The notes beneath the pieces are model-generated. The model was not told the origin of the DNA. It saw nothing but the letters and a program-made list of their open reading frames with translations, and made no database searches. A stretch of 64,000 nt of DNA, taken from contig NW_026570272.1 in the NCBI RefSeq assembly GCF_019649055.1, forward strand, positions 62,001 to 126,000. Direction: 5' to 3'. How positions within the stretch are numbered: the stretch's first letter is position 1; every line of letters starts with the position of its first letter. The stretch is from Paramacrobiotus metropolitanus (Eukaryota; Tardigrada; Eutardigrada; Parachela; Macrobiotidae). Positions 33,531 to 44,032 of this stretch are shown here, piece by piece. A program made the translations under genes and the position numbers.

Positions 33531-34036
33531 GGGAAGTGGCCCGGTACATGATGCCAAATTCGTGTAAGTATGTGCACGAAATCTTTCACTTTCACGCACT
33601 CCCAAGCAATTTTTTCCTCTTGTTTATGACATTCTGTAGCCAAATGATTTGTATACACAGGCCTGAACACCGTTTACGCGCGCAACATCCGGTTCGGGAG
33701 TTATGGCTGTAAGGACCTTCCAAAAAGTTTAAACGCATTCGGATGTACCAAAGGTCCAAAAGTCTCATTATGGACCTATCTCCTTCAAATTTTGCGCGTA
33801 AATGCACATAACCATGAAGATCGTTTTTACACCGATCCAGATTTCCATGTTTTTTTTCAAATTTTAAAATGAATTTAAAAATTTTTGAAATTCATTTTAA
33901 TATAAAATTTGAAAAACATGTTAGAACAGTGGATCGGTGTAAAAACGTTCTTCGTGGTAATGTGCATTTACGTGCAAAATTTGAAGGAGATCGGTCCATA
34001 ATGAGACTTTTGGTACCATGTACCGGGCCGCTTCCC
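33531..34036. mobile_element. TTAA-flanked fold-back MITE, copy 2 (506 bp)
   Basis: Termini GGGAAGTGGCCCGGTACATG and CATGTACCGGGCCGCTTCCC are inverted repeats with at most one mismatch. The right flank is TTAA, the left TTAT. The interior folds: GATCGTTTTTACACCGATCC and its near-complement around GGATCGGTGTAAAAACG. Confidence 0.75.
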
Positions 34037-34495
34037 TTAACGTATTAAGCACTTTTACCATGTCTATCCGTAATCGGTGGACACCGAAATGCAACGGTGC
34101 GGTACGTTTCTGCAAAAATGTACTGTGCCCAATCCTCGACCAAGTCACACATCCGCTGCATACCGTCATCAGGCGACTGAGCCACACTTCCGGCTGTCTT
34201 CGAGCTGGACCTACTCGTTGTCGGTCGGGACGCGAATAATTCTCCCGTACTCGACAGAGTGGGCGGCTTGCAGTTATACAAAACAGGGCACAGAATTAAA
34301 TACAAAAAATGAAATGGGAATTGAAACTAAAACTATCGCTCGAAACAATACCATTCTCGAGTGCGGAAATGCGGCTTCCGTTGTGGGTACTGTTGCTTGT
34401 TCTCCAGAACTGGTAGAGTTGTTTTATTTGTTCTTGCTAGCTGACCTTTTTCGTTTAAGTGGAAATGGCATTTTGCTTGTACAAGTGAATTAATA

Positions 34496-34674
34496 CGAGG
34501 ACATTTGGGTGCTGTGAACATACCCTGCACGATTAGGCTGCGATGAACAGCTGGTTAGCCGTAGCTCGCAACGCTACTGATATCACAGTCTGAATGGAAA
34601 CGGCTATAATCGCAGCCGGCTGTTCATCGCAGCCTAATCGTGCAGGGTATGTTCACAGCACCCAAATGTCCTCG
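34496..34674. mobile_element. Small MITE with about 58-bp near-perfect TIRs (179 bp)
   Basis: CGAGGACATTTGGGTGCTGT and ACAGCACCCAAATGTCCTCG mark the two ends, and the complementarity continues inward for almost 60 bp, leaving only about 60 bp between the arms. TA sits on both sides. There is no coding capacity. Confidence 0.8.
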
Positions 34675-35480
34675 TAAAGATAATATTTTAGCTGTTAGGT
34701 TTTTCTGTAGTTAGCCGGCCTAATTTTGACAATTTGCTGGATTTCCTTGTACCGGCATAGTAAAATTCGTTCGGAATTCACGAGGATTTTCGGTTTCGCG
34801 CACTCGTAAAATGTTTATACTTATTTCATTCCATTTATTTCATTTATTTTATTTCATTTCGTTTATTTCATTTGCTCGGTAAAGTGTACAGCTATACTGA
34901 ACCACAGCTTGCACCATCGTGCGAGTACGAAAGAAACAACGCGTCGCATACTTACAACAATTGAAGGTTAACAGCACGTTGACCATAATTGTTTGTGCAT
35001 TGGTTGTTTTATCGCTTTCGCGCGAGTACTGCATGTATTGTACTGATACACTTGAGCCGTTGAAAGATAAGAAGCACAGTCCTCCTAACAATACATATAC
35101 TGCTTCGCTTTATTTCTCGATCACCATGTAAGATTAATTTCGTTACATGACGCGATGCGCCTGAAATATTGTGTCGAAGCACTGAGCGACAAATGAATCA
35201 GCGGAGGTTGATAAAGTCGGAGTAGGTGCAGTTACGATCGCTTGCCTTGCTTTGAACTGTTCAACGTTTTCGCCTGTGAAAGTGAATTAAGCTTTATTTA
35301 ACGCAGTACAATATACGCGCGAAAAACATTAGCATTTGAAATTATTGCGTGAATACGTGCAAATTGTATTCACTATTCGATGCTTCTGAATTATCTGGAA
35401 TAGTGGATAAAACAACGCGGTGTCTATTTGCTTGCTGTTTTCTTATTATAAGCGACACCGACTTTCCGAACTCCACGGTC
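34675..35480. other. Gap upstream of the CHCHD-like gene
   Basis: No supported gene. A plus-strand ORF at 34919-35131 contains a hydrophobic run but lacks support. TTTATTTCATTT-type simple sequence occurs near 34820-34870. The promoter of the CHCHD-like gene should lie in the 3' part. Confidence 0.35.
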
Positions 35481-35924
35481 ATGCCTCGTGGCGGCGGCGG
35501 TGGTGGTGGAGGTGGGCGTTCCCGGGGATACGGCGCTCGTGGAAACGGCTCATTTATGACGTAAGATACTTAAATTATCGGACACGTGGCATTCTGTACA
35601 GACAAGCGTAAATGCGCCTCAGTAACTGCTTTTTGCAGGGCCTATTTAAAACTGCGAGCCGTCAACAAGGAACGGGTTGCCACTCGTCAGGAACGAGCCA
35701 AGAAATCTACCACCTCCGAAACTAACGACGACTTCCATCCACGTTCTGCACCGTCGCAGCAGAATCAGCCGCGCACGGGCCAAGCAGCCAAAGCAGACGG
35801 CTGTCAGCGGGAAATGCAGCAATTTGCCGAATGTCTGCAAAAGTACAAACTCGGCACCGACCAGTGTACAGCGCTCAGCCAGCTTCTCCAGCAATGCCGT
35901 ATCCGCAATGGCATCAGAGCCTAA
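35481..35924 (+). CDS. CHCHD2/CHCHD10-like twin CX9C protein
   Basis: Exons 35481-35560 and 35639-35924, a 78-bp intron with GTAAGA donor and TTTTTGCAG acceptor, 121 residues. It starts MPRGGGG, like the MPRG start of CHCHD2. The C-terminus has two CX9C motifs (C-QREMQQFAE-C and C-TALSQLLQQ-C) and ends CRIRNGI, close to the family's CR..NG ending. Such proteins are oxidised by the Mia40 pathway in the mitochondrial intermembrane space and affect respiration and cristae. The hydrophobic Gly/Ala-rich middle segment usual in CHCHD2/10 is missing, so it could be a shortened paralogue or an exon may be overlooked. An in-frame upstream ATG exists at 35349, but the MPRG start fits the family. AATAAA sites follow at about 36041. 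Confidence 0.75.
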
Positions 35925-36060
35925 CTAGAGCAACTGCAGTAAAGGTTCCGGGCACGGAAATTTCTCATGTTGTACTAAACCCTTAATTAAGGTCTTGCAT
36001 GAGACGGATTGCGGTCGAAGGCGTAATTGCCTTTGTCGCGAATAAAATAAAGCTCACTGT

Positions 36061-36440
36061 TGCCTTTATGGTGGCTTCATATTAAAACGATGCTCTTAAA
36101 GCACTCAACTGGAATTGCTTGGACAGCGCTTCCAGGGAGCAAACGACCGTTCCGGTTGGAAAAGGATGCGAGGTCACGAAGCAGCTATGATTACGATAAC
36201 CAGAATCGAGAAACACCAGTTCACTGTGCGGCCAGATCGCTGGCCTAACTTTATTAGTACGTTCCGACGAGCGGACGAAAAACGAAAACTAAAATTAGGT
36301 TAAGAAATAGAATGGGCAGCTTCCGATAAATGTGTCTAGTCATGCTATGCGCATGGTGAGCTGGTCAGAACAAGTGGCCACACAAGGTGAACCGCTTAGA
36401 CAACATTCATCCGCTTTAATATATGGTACGTGATTGCTAC
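36061..36440 (-). repeat. Interspersed repeat family R, copy 1 (MITE-free)
   Basis: Inverted copy of 62235-63110. Shared blocks include CAGTTCACTGTGCGGCCAGATCGC, AAGAGCATCGTTTTA and GGTGAACCGCTTAGACAACATTC in complement. A third, more diverged copy lies around 48.7-49.35 kb. This copy lacks the pogo-like MITE present at 62321-62821, so 36346-36347 is a paralogous empty site. Confidence 0.7.
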
Positions 36441-36579
36441 CTAGACAGTATACACTACAGGCAGTAAATGCCAATACGACAGCTCATCGCACTGTTAACA
36501 TTACTTAACTTTAACAAGAAGCACCCCACAACACAGAAAGAATGGTGCGACGTGAGTTGACCGCCGGCAAAGCGGTTTC

Positions 36580-38775
36580 TTAGACAAAAGCCAGCAGTTG
36601 AAGGAACGGATTCGAGGCCTTATCGTTTTCATCCAGGAACTGCTTCAGAAGCGTCAGCCGCGTCAGGGCTATTTTGGTCAGCTGTGTGGGATTCAGATCA
36701 ACCAGGCTGGCCGGCGTCCATTTCCAGTCGCGGAAACGGTTCGAGGGACGCGGATCCGCACCCTGGTACTCCCGGAGAGCCTATCCAACATTTTCACGTC
36801 ACAACAAAATTTTAAGCAATAAAAAATCAATCAAAATCTCCATTCCATCTCACATACGCGTACACCAATGGGCATTAAAAATCAGGGTGCAGCGGTAGTA
36901 CAGCAAGCACAGTGCGTACACAACCATACTCACTACACTAAGTTTGAACCAAAAATTAAGAAACTGACTGTCCTACGGTACTCTTACCTTTAAGATCTCG
37001 TGAATATGACCGATGTCTTGGAACGCAATACAGTCCGCGATCCACCGCGAGACCATGGCCGCGCTGGGCGGCCGTTTCAGCGATGTCGGCACCACCAGAC
37101 AACTTTCCAGCACATCCCACAGCTCCACCTCCATCGCCGCCGTTGACGGGCCGCGGAAGGTGTACTGCGCCACAGTAGCGAACACGGCGCTGTCGAGCAA
37201 CGTACAGCGCACCCACACCATGCGCTCGGCAAAACAATCCCCGCCCAGCTGCAGCGTGGCCGGGATAACGTCCTTGGCGGGCTTGCTTGGGTCGCCCAGC
37301 AGGCAGTCGCCCAGCACCAGCAGCGGGAGGCGACGGGCCTGGCGGATGTGGCGGATGGGCGCGGCCAGCTGGGGGAATTCTTCATAACCCAGGCCGGTGA
37401 CAATCAGCGTGGTGGTGGCGCTGTTGAGGCACTTGAGCAGACACGCCACCACCCAGTACATGCCGCGATTCCCGAGATGCGCCGCACCGTAACTCCCATC
37501 ATGGGCGGACACGCGGACCTCCGGGAAGTTGGCGTCCGTGGTGAGGATGTCGTTCCACAGCGCGCAGACACGCCGGCAGCGGACGCGCCCGATGGAGTCC
37601 AGTGCGCGGAAGATCTCCGTCAGGAGCTCCGCCGGCAACGGCACTCCTTCTTCCTCTCCAGCGGAAATCGCTGGTTTCGTGTCGGGTCGTGGTTTGGCAT
37701 CCAGGGGGAGGCCGGGGGTCCCCTTACGTTTGGATAACTGATAGGTGTTTTCCTGGAAAATCAAATACCGTCACGCATCAGTTAAAACAACATATTCGAG
37801 CTATTTGAACTACGGAGACCACGTTTTATCAGCGTGATTGTCAAGAATGTCTAGAAAATAATCTACTGAAAACTTCAAAACGTTAGAATCGCAAAGCTCG
37901 TTATCAGACAGCTCAAATAATTTTTCTGACAACACTCCGAATCAGCCACAGCAACTGAAACAGTAGACAGGTTCAGAAAGGGATTATAATTTAAATCTGG
38001 ACCTCAGTCGCCATTGCCACCACCTACGGTAGTTCTAGGTTATTTAATCGTTTTCGGTGTTCAAAGACGGCTTCTAGATCAAAGAAATCCGCAGAATCGG
38101 CCCGCATTTACAATCGGCTTTGGCCAGGAAAAGTCGTTTTACCGCCATCATTCAACTATCGGCATATTTGCTTACCGCTTGCTTCGCCGTGAGTGGCTCC
38201 GCATCCTGACGCTGCAGATAGCTGAAGGTGTCGTTGATCCGCGAGATGTACAGCACTTTGCACGCTCGACCCAACTCCGATTTGAAACCTTCCCAGACCA
38301 GCGGCGACTGGTCCGACCCGAAGCTGGCAGGCAGCAGGCAAGAGCGCACCACAAACTCACTTTGCCCCACGCACCCCTGCCCTACCACCCCTCCCGCGGG
38401 CGGTGGGCGCACTTGGGCCACTGGCAACAGCTCGCGGACCGTTCCGTTGGGTAGCTGCACCTCCACGTACTGAGCTTCTTCATACAAAAAGGATTCGATG
38501 GGGACAACGCGTCCCGGGTACCAGATCCAGGCGCCGTCGGGTTGGCGGCGCAGCAGTGCCTGCACGTCCGGCGTCGCGCGTTCAGCGGGCTCCTTGCATT
38601 GAAAGATACGCCCGTACTCGACTAACTGCGCGCGCTGTCCAGGACACTGGAAATCAACGATCAGTCCCTTCTCCGCCACGTTGATCACCTCGCCGTGCTG
38701 CAGCTGCCCCTCGATTAACACGTCCACGGCGTTCCACACGTACACGGAATGCGCGGAGTCTCCGTACACCAACAT
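36580..38775 (-). CDS. Gene F: WNAVDV-module / F-box protein, intact, with longer tail exon
   Basis: Exons 38775-38176, 37752-36988 and 36780-36580, phase 0, 521 residues. Exon 1: SVYVWNAVDVLIEGQLQHGE, VINVAEKGLIVDFQCPGQRA, WIWYPGRVVPIES and LLPVAQVRPPP. Exon 2 begins ENTYQLSKRKGTPG; unlike other members there is no compact KKRK block just before the F-box (LPAELLTEIFRALDSIGRVR). Exon 3 (67 codons) has YQGADPRPSNRFRDWKW but reads LTKIALTRL and is extended to ..LQLLAFV. Acceptor TTTTCCAG and donors GTAAGC/GTAAGA are good. Exon 1 is nearly the same as orphan exon B at 10.5 kb. Confidence 0.85.
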
Positions 38776-40072
38776 GGCTGGAACAGTCACTGAAAGTTCC
38801 TGGTAGTCCCAAAACTCACAGAAGCGAAAGATAAAACGCTCTTGCGCTTGTTTCGAGAATGCCAACAAAACCGGAATATCCTGGCTGGGTGGACAGAATC
38901 AATGAGTCGACAAAATATGACGAGCTTAACGGAGAACCGAGAACGATGTGAATTTAAAAGGCAAGTCAGTAGTTCTAATCAGACCTGGGTAAAGATTCAG
39001 CTGATGTTTTGGCTGAAGTAGGGCACAACGCTCTCTTGCGCGCCCGTGAAAGATAACGCGAGTTAGTCACCACAACATTCTCAAGCCGAAAGCTAACGGC
39101 TGCGCTTATTGGTCCGCTGCGTGATCCACAGTTGAATTACAAAACGCAGCTTCGAAGCTGCGTTTTCTGTTTCACGTACACTTTCACCTCCGTTGTTCAG
39201 CATAGTCAACAGAACTTTACACAGTGGTCACTCCTAAAACGATGAAGCGCTTTCATTTAATTAGTTAATATGCTAATAACAAAAATGTGATTGAGTATTA
39301 ATCTGCGTCAGTGATTTGGCCCCATTAGCTTAAAAGTTGCTATTAGAGTATTAGTACTAGACTAATTGCTAATTTAGTAATTACGATTTTAATTACGATT
39401 ATTAATTATAGTAATTACTATTAATGATTATTATTAGGATTACTATTAGTAAATTATATTAACAGTGTTGTTTAGGTTGCGTTTACTGCGTAATTAAGTA
39501 AGTAAATAACATTAATCAGTTAAGTTATGAATCATTTATTAAATTTTAATAATTACCATCAAGCATGCGGATTAATATGCGTCTGCAACCTGCAGTACAA
39601 TTCATTTGTGTTTATGCAGCACGATTCATTTAGCAGTCAGTGCTTGCGTTTTGTCTGGTGATCCACTGCTTATTATTGGTCCAACGCATTCTCATTTTTT
39701 GCGGTGTGTCATCCATCAATGACGCATACTGCTTTCACATTTTATTTCGCGATATCTTTCTCGAGAAGTTCAGCTAGGATTGATCGGGCCTAGTGTGACG
39801 ATCAAATCAGCACGACGCATTACGCAGGCGACGTTCGCCTTCGTTCAGGTAACAACCTCTGCGGGTGGCAGCAACGTCCCACCCGTCTTTGAAATTTGAA
39901 TTTGTAACTTTTTGTAATTTATTACCGAGTTTCTGTAGAATATTGACTTGTTTACCGCATTAGTTTACAAAAAAATTCTGCCTGTATTCGCGTTACCACG
40001 CTTCCTTAGGCTGTAGTGTACCACCGAGGTTCGCCGAGTCCGGAAATCATTCGTATTAATTTTACGAACCGC
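38776..40072. other. Intergenic region between genes F and G, AT-rich
   Basis: No supported gene. 39240-39600 is a run of TAATTA/TTAGTA-like simple sequence. The upstream region of gene F lies at 38776-39150. Confidence 0.4.
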
Positions 40073-40485
40073 CAGGGCCGTAGCGAGGGGGGGTTGGCAC
40101 GGGCGCACGCACCCCCCTCCTCGGCTAACTTGTGAATTTATTTTGCGCCCGAAACTGACGCACGGGCGCGATGGCGCAAAATTCAAGGGATTTTTTAAGG
40201 GCGCAACGGGCGCCGGTACCAGTGCGCCCGTCCCGTGGCGCATGCGCGGTGCCGTGTTAAATTCGATTAAAATTTTTGTAAATTTGGTAATTAGGCACAC
40301 AGTAGACTTTGACCGGCTGTCCAAAGGGAGCAGGGTTGAAGCGAAGCCCGAGGAATAAGGGGTGCGCAACGGGCGCAGGCTTTCAAATCCAAGGGCGCAG
40401 TGGGCGCTGGCCGAACTTCAAAACGGGCGCAGCTGGCGCAGCCAATTTGCGCACCCCCCATCCGTCGGACCTCGCTACGGGCCTG
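40073..40485. mobile_element. hAT-type MITE (413 bp) with 8-bp target duplication
   Basis: Ends are CAGGGCCGTAGCGAGG and CCTCGCTACGGGCCTG. The exact 8-bp duplication CGAACCGC sits at 40065-40072 and 40486-40493. The interior is rich in GGGCGCA motifs and has no transposase. CAG..CTG ends with an 8-bp duplication are typical of hAT elements. Confidence 0.88.
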
Positions 40486-40742
40486 CGAACCGCTATGAAT
40501 CTGTCCTTGTGGAAACAGTTAAAATGTGGACAATTATCAAGGATAGAAACTGAACGACTCAAGAATACGATTCCTATTACAATTTCTTAATACTGGAGGT
40601 CAGAAGCAAACTCAGAGGGACATTAGGCCAAGTGATTCTAATCCGCTCATTGCGGCTAGAAGCGCGTCAGTTTACAGCGGCGCCCACCAGAAACGGGAAC
40701 GTCGGACAGTCGTTCGTCCCAGTCCGAAAATAACCGGCGCGA

Positions 40743-42592
40743 TCAGTCATCCATGGTTTCCTGGAGAAACGCCACAGTCAACGTGGTCAGCGTCGCGACG
40801 TCCAGCTGGGCGAGGTCGGACTGGGTCCACTGGCGACCGCGATAGCGCGTGGAGGGACGCGGATCCCCGCTCTGGTATTCCTGCAGACCCTACACGAACC
40901 CGACGGTCAGTACTCATTTTATCTTTAACTCATCAAGCAGTTTACCTGTAAAATTGTCGGAACAGTATCGTTGTGCAGTTTCCCGAGGGAGCCAGCGATC
41001 CAGCGCGCGATGGTCGGCCAATCCAGCGGATTTTCCAGAACCAGGTGGCTCTCCAAGAGATCCCACAGCGCCACCTGCATCTGCTCCTTCGACTGGCCGC
41101 TGAAAACGTGCTGCGGGACAACCGCTTTCAGCGTGCCGACGGAAAAGCGGCCTTTCACCCACACCATTCGCTCGCACCGATAATCCACGGCCAGATCGAC
41201 CACGGACTCCATAACCTCTTGGACACTGTCAACGGCTTCGCTCACATCGCAGTCGTGCAACACCAGCGCCGGCAGGCGGCGGCCGGGACGAGCGTGATTG
41301 ACAGGAGCGATTAGGTCTCGGCACTCGAATAACTCCAGCTTGCTCAGGACCAGCATCTTGCTGCGGTCACTCAAGCATTTCAACAGGCACGCCACCACCC
41401 AGTACAGACCGTCCTCCGCGAAATGCGCCGCGCCAGAACCGGCGCATCCATGAACGGACACGCGCACATCGGGGAAGTAGCCTTCCGTGGTGAGAAGAGT
41501 GTCCCACAGCTGACAAACAAGTCGTAAGCGAACGCGTCCGATGGAGTCCAATGTCTGGAAGACCTCCACCAACAGTTCCGCCGGAAGCGGAAAGCCGTTT
41601 TCATCGCGGCCGGACATCTTGCGCTTTTTACTATTCTTTGGTCCGCTGCTGACCGCTACGGGGCGGGGCGTCGGCTGCGACCACCACGAACTCTTTTTTC
41701 GCGCTCTCGCTAGTTTGCAAATCTCCTCATGCAAAACTAACAATTATCAGTGTCAGGGCTGGGTTAGGCTCGCACAGACACTTGCAAAAAATCTGCCGAT
41801 TGAGGGAATCGAACCCACAACCTCCATACTCTAATGCCGAGAAAGGCACCACTAGGCTATCGGCATAGCATACAAATTGTATTGAAATATTCCAACGAAC
41901 GATCCTATAGAGGGCGGATGCCGCTCTGACATGAGCTTTATTCTCGGGGTTTCTTGCAGCACGATATTTAATAGGCGCGTGCATTAACGTACCATTCGCT
42001 CTGTGTCGAGTGGCTTGGCATCCGGCCGCTGGAGATAAGTTAGGGTCTCGCTAACCAACGAGACGTAGAGTACCTTGCACACCCGGTTCAGCTCCGCTTT
42101 GAACTTCTTGACAATCCGCGGTGGCTGGTTGGACATACCGCGCGCGGGCATCTGGCAGGAGCGGATCATGAAGTCCCCTCTTCGCACGCGCGAATGCTGG
42201 CAGACTCCCTCACGGGGCGCTGGGCGCACCTGTGCCCAAGGCAGCAGCTCCTTGACGTTCCCGTTGGGGAGATGCACTTCCACGTATTCCGCGTACTCGT
42301 ACAGAAAGGATTCGATGGGGATGACGCGGCCCGGGTACCAGATCCAGGCGCCGTCGGGATGGCGGCGCAGCAGCACCTGCACGTCCGTCATCGCACGCTC
42401 CGCCTTCGCCGTGCAATGGAAGATGCGCCCGTACTCCACTAGCTGCGCGCGCTGCGAGGCACACTCGAAATCGATGATCAGTCCCTTCTCCGCCACGTTG
42501 ATGACGCGACCGTGCTGCAGCTGGCCGTCGATCTGCACGTCTACCGCGTTCCACGCGTGAACGGCGTCCTCGTCGTCGCCGTAGAAAAGCAT
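40743..42592 (-). CDS. Gene G: WNAVDV-module / F-box protein, intact
   Basis: Exons 42592-41993, 41725-40946 and 40889-40743, phase 0, 508 residues. Exon 1: AVHAWNAVDVQIDGQLQHGR, VINVAEKGLIIDFECASQRA, WIWYPGRVIPIES and LLPWAQVRPAP. Exon 2: EICKLARARKK, SKKRKMSG, F-box LPAELLVEVFQTLDSIGRVR followed by LRLVCQLWD where others have CRRVCxLWN. Exon 3: YQSGDPRPSTRYRGRQW..LTTLTVAFL. The exon 2 acceptor (GCATGAG) has a weak pyrimidine tract. Intron 1 contains a tRNA-like sequence on the same strand. An upstream in-frame stop fixes the start at MLFYGDD. Confidence 0.85.
41794..41864 (-). tRNA. tRNA-like sequence in intron 1 of gene G, probably a pseudogene
   Basis: About 71 nt on the minus strand: GCCGAT at the start pairs with ATCGGC at the end. 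A-box-like TAGCCTAGTGG and a perfect B box GGTTCGATTCC are present, and AGATTTTTT follows as a Pol III stop. The anticodon arm can be drawn as TTCTC-GGCATTA-GAGTA (anticodon CAT), but it has G at position 33 instead of U and an overlong variable region. Confidence 0.45.
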
Positions 42593-42832
42593 TTTGGTGA
42601 TTGTATAGCAGTAATGTTAGCAAAACTGTCGTAAGATCGTAGAACTCACGCTGCTGGCCGTAATGCCATTCTCAAGCGCGCTACATGCAGATAAAAGGTT
42701 GCACTCTATCGACGAAATAGTAATCAGCTTTGAATACTAGAAGTTTTTTCACGGATTCTGGAAAAGGGTGGAGAACCCAGGTAAGTAATGCACTGTGCAC
42801 AAATTTGCAAGAAACTTCGTGCAGGCAGGCCT

Positions 42833-43215
42833 AGACTCCAACTCTGACTCTGACTCTGATTCTGACCACTCAAACTCTGACTCTGACTACTCAAAGTCTG
42901 ACTCTGACCGCTCAAAGTCTGACTCTGACTCTGAAGGTTTCTTAGGTTTCTTAATAGTTTTCTTAGGTTTCTTAGGTTTCTTAGGCTTCTGAGGTTTCTT
43001 AGATTTCTTAGGTTTCTTAGGTTTCTTAGGTTTCTTAGGTTTCTTAGGTTTCTTAGGTTTCTTAGGTTTCTTAGTTTTCTTAGGTTACTTAGGTTTCTTA
43101 AGTTATTCTTAGGTTATTCAGTCAGAGTCAGAGTTTGGACAGTCAGAGTCAGACTTTGAGTAGTCAGAGTCAGAGTTTGAGCGGTCAGAGTCTGAGTCAG
43201 AGTCAGAGCTTGAGC
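42833..43215. repeat. Compound repeat: TCTGAC arms flanking a TTAGGTTTC array
   Basis: The left arm (about 42836-42930) is CTCTGACTCTGAC sequence; the right arm (about 43118-43210) is its complement, GTCAGAGTCAGAG. Between them is a long TTCTTAGG(T) array. The arms could form a large hairpin. The left arm alone encodes a short Ser-Asp run, which I do not call a gene. Confidence 0.85.
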
Positions 43216-43517
43216 GTGGGCCGTGCAGGCACTGACGGTGTAACTTTCCATAACAAGTAAGTATCAGATTGCTCACATCTGCCGCCCATGGCGGCGGGCA
43301 CGTTTACTTACGGACAGCAGTACTAGCTTGCTAGTTACTACTGTTAGTTTTGACGCTGTTTGTGTTCTGCCGATTTCTTGAAAGTTTAATACTTTTATCT
43401 GTGCAGATTTTCTGGAAGGGTAGTTCATGAGAAGATCAAGACTATTATTCTCCGTATCAAGAAACAGTTTATTCTCCGTATCAAACAGTCTGTTAAGTTG
43501 CGTCTATAACCGTATAA

Positions 43518-43630
43518 CGCGCTTGTGGATGGCATTATGGGCAGCAGCCAAGATAAATCTCTAGCTTGTGATCACGCTAATTTCATAATCTGCGAAATGC
43601 TTTTCTACGGCGACGCTGTGGACCCCATCG
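43518..43630 (+). pseudogene. Promoter-plus-start stub of the WNAVDV/F-box family (plus strand)
   Basis: Reads DGIMGSSQDKSLACDHANFI then CEMLFYGDAVD, matching the region just upstream of and including the start codon in genes H and J. The match stops after about nine codons of exon 1. It is inverted relative to its neighbours and is a small duplicated remnant. Confidence 0.6.
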
Positions 43631-44032
43631 GCGCCTTTTTCAGCCGTTTCTCGGTTTCCAGTGGATTCCGCCCGGGTTTTAATACCATCAGATTCTTGCT
43701 CTGCTCAAACGTGTCGGCACATTGTCAACTGGAGATCTCTCTAGACATGCTGTCGATATCGTTTTGGAAGTTAGAGCTGGTTGATTTCAAGTGATTGAAC
43801 CCTATCTTTTAGAATTCGACGCCCTCAGTGCCAAATCCGGACGACATTATTATTACGTAACATTAAGAAACCATCACATTACAACAAAGACAACTAAGAT
43901 TTGCAAATTACAACTAAGGTTTAATAGTTGTTAACACCAATACTAAATGCAAACGTTCCGCACTAAACAACAGCCACGCCGTGACGCGGCCTGCTGCTCG
44001 TCGCCGTCAGCACTGAAAAGGAAACGACGGGA

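Noticed and set aside
34919-35131. 70-codon ORF with a hydrophobic helix
   Set aside because: No family match, no paralogue and no splice or promoter evidence; treated as chance.
42795-42992. Ser-Asp repeat ORF
   Set aside because: It is produced by simple TCTGAC repeats and ends in the TTAGGTTTC array; nothing suggests a gene.
42940-43110. TTAGG-like array as a telomeric repeat
   Set aside because: The unit is TTAGGTTTC and is degenerate, and the array is internal, flanked by inverted repeats; it is not a plain TTAGG or TTAGGG tract.
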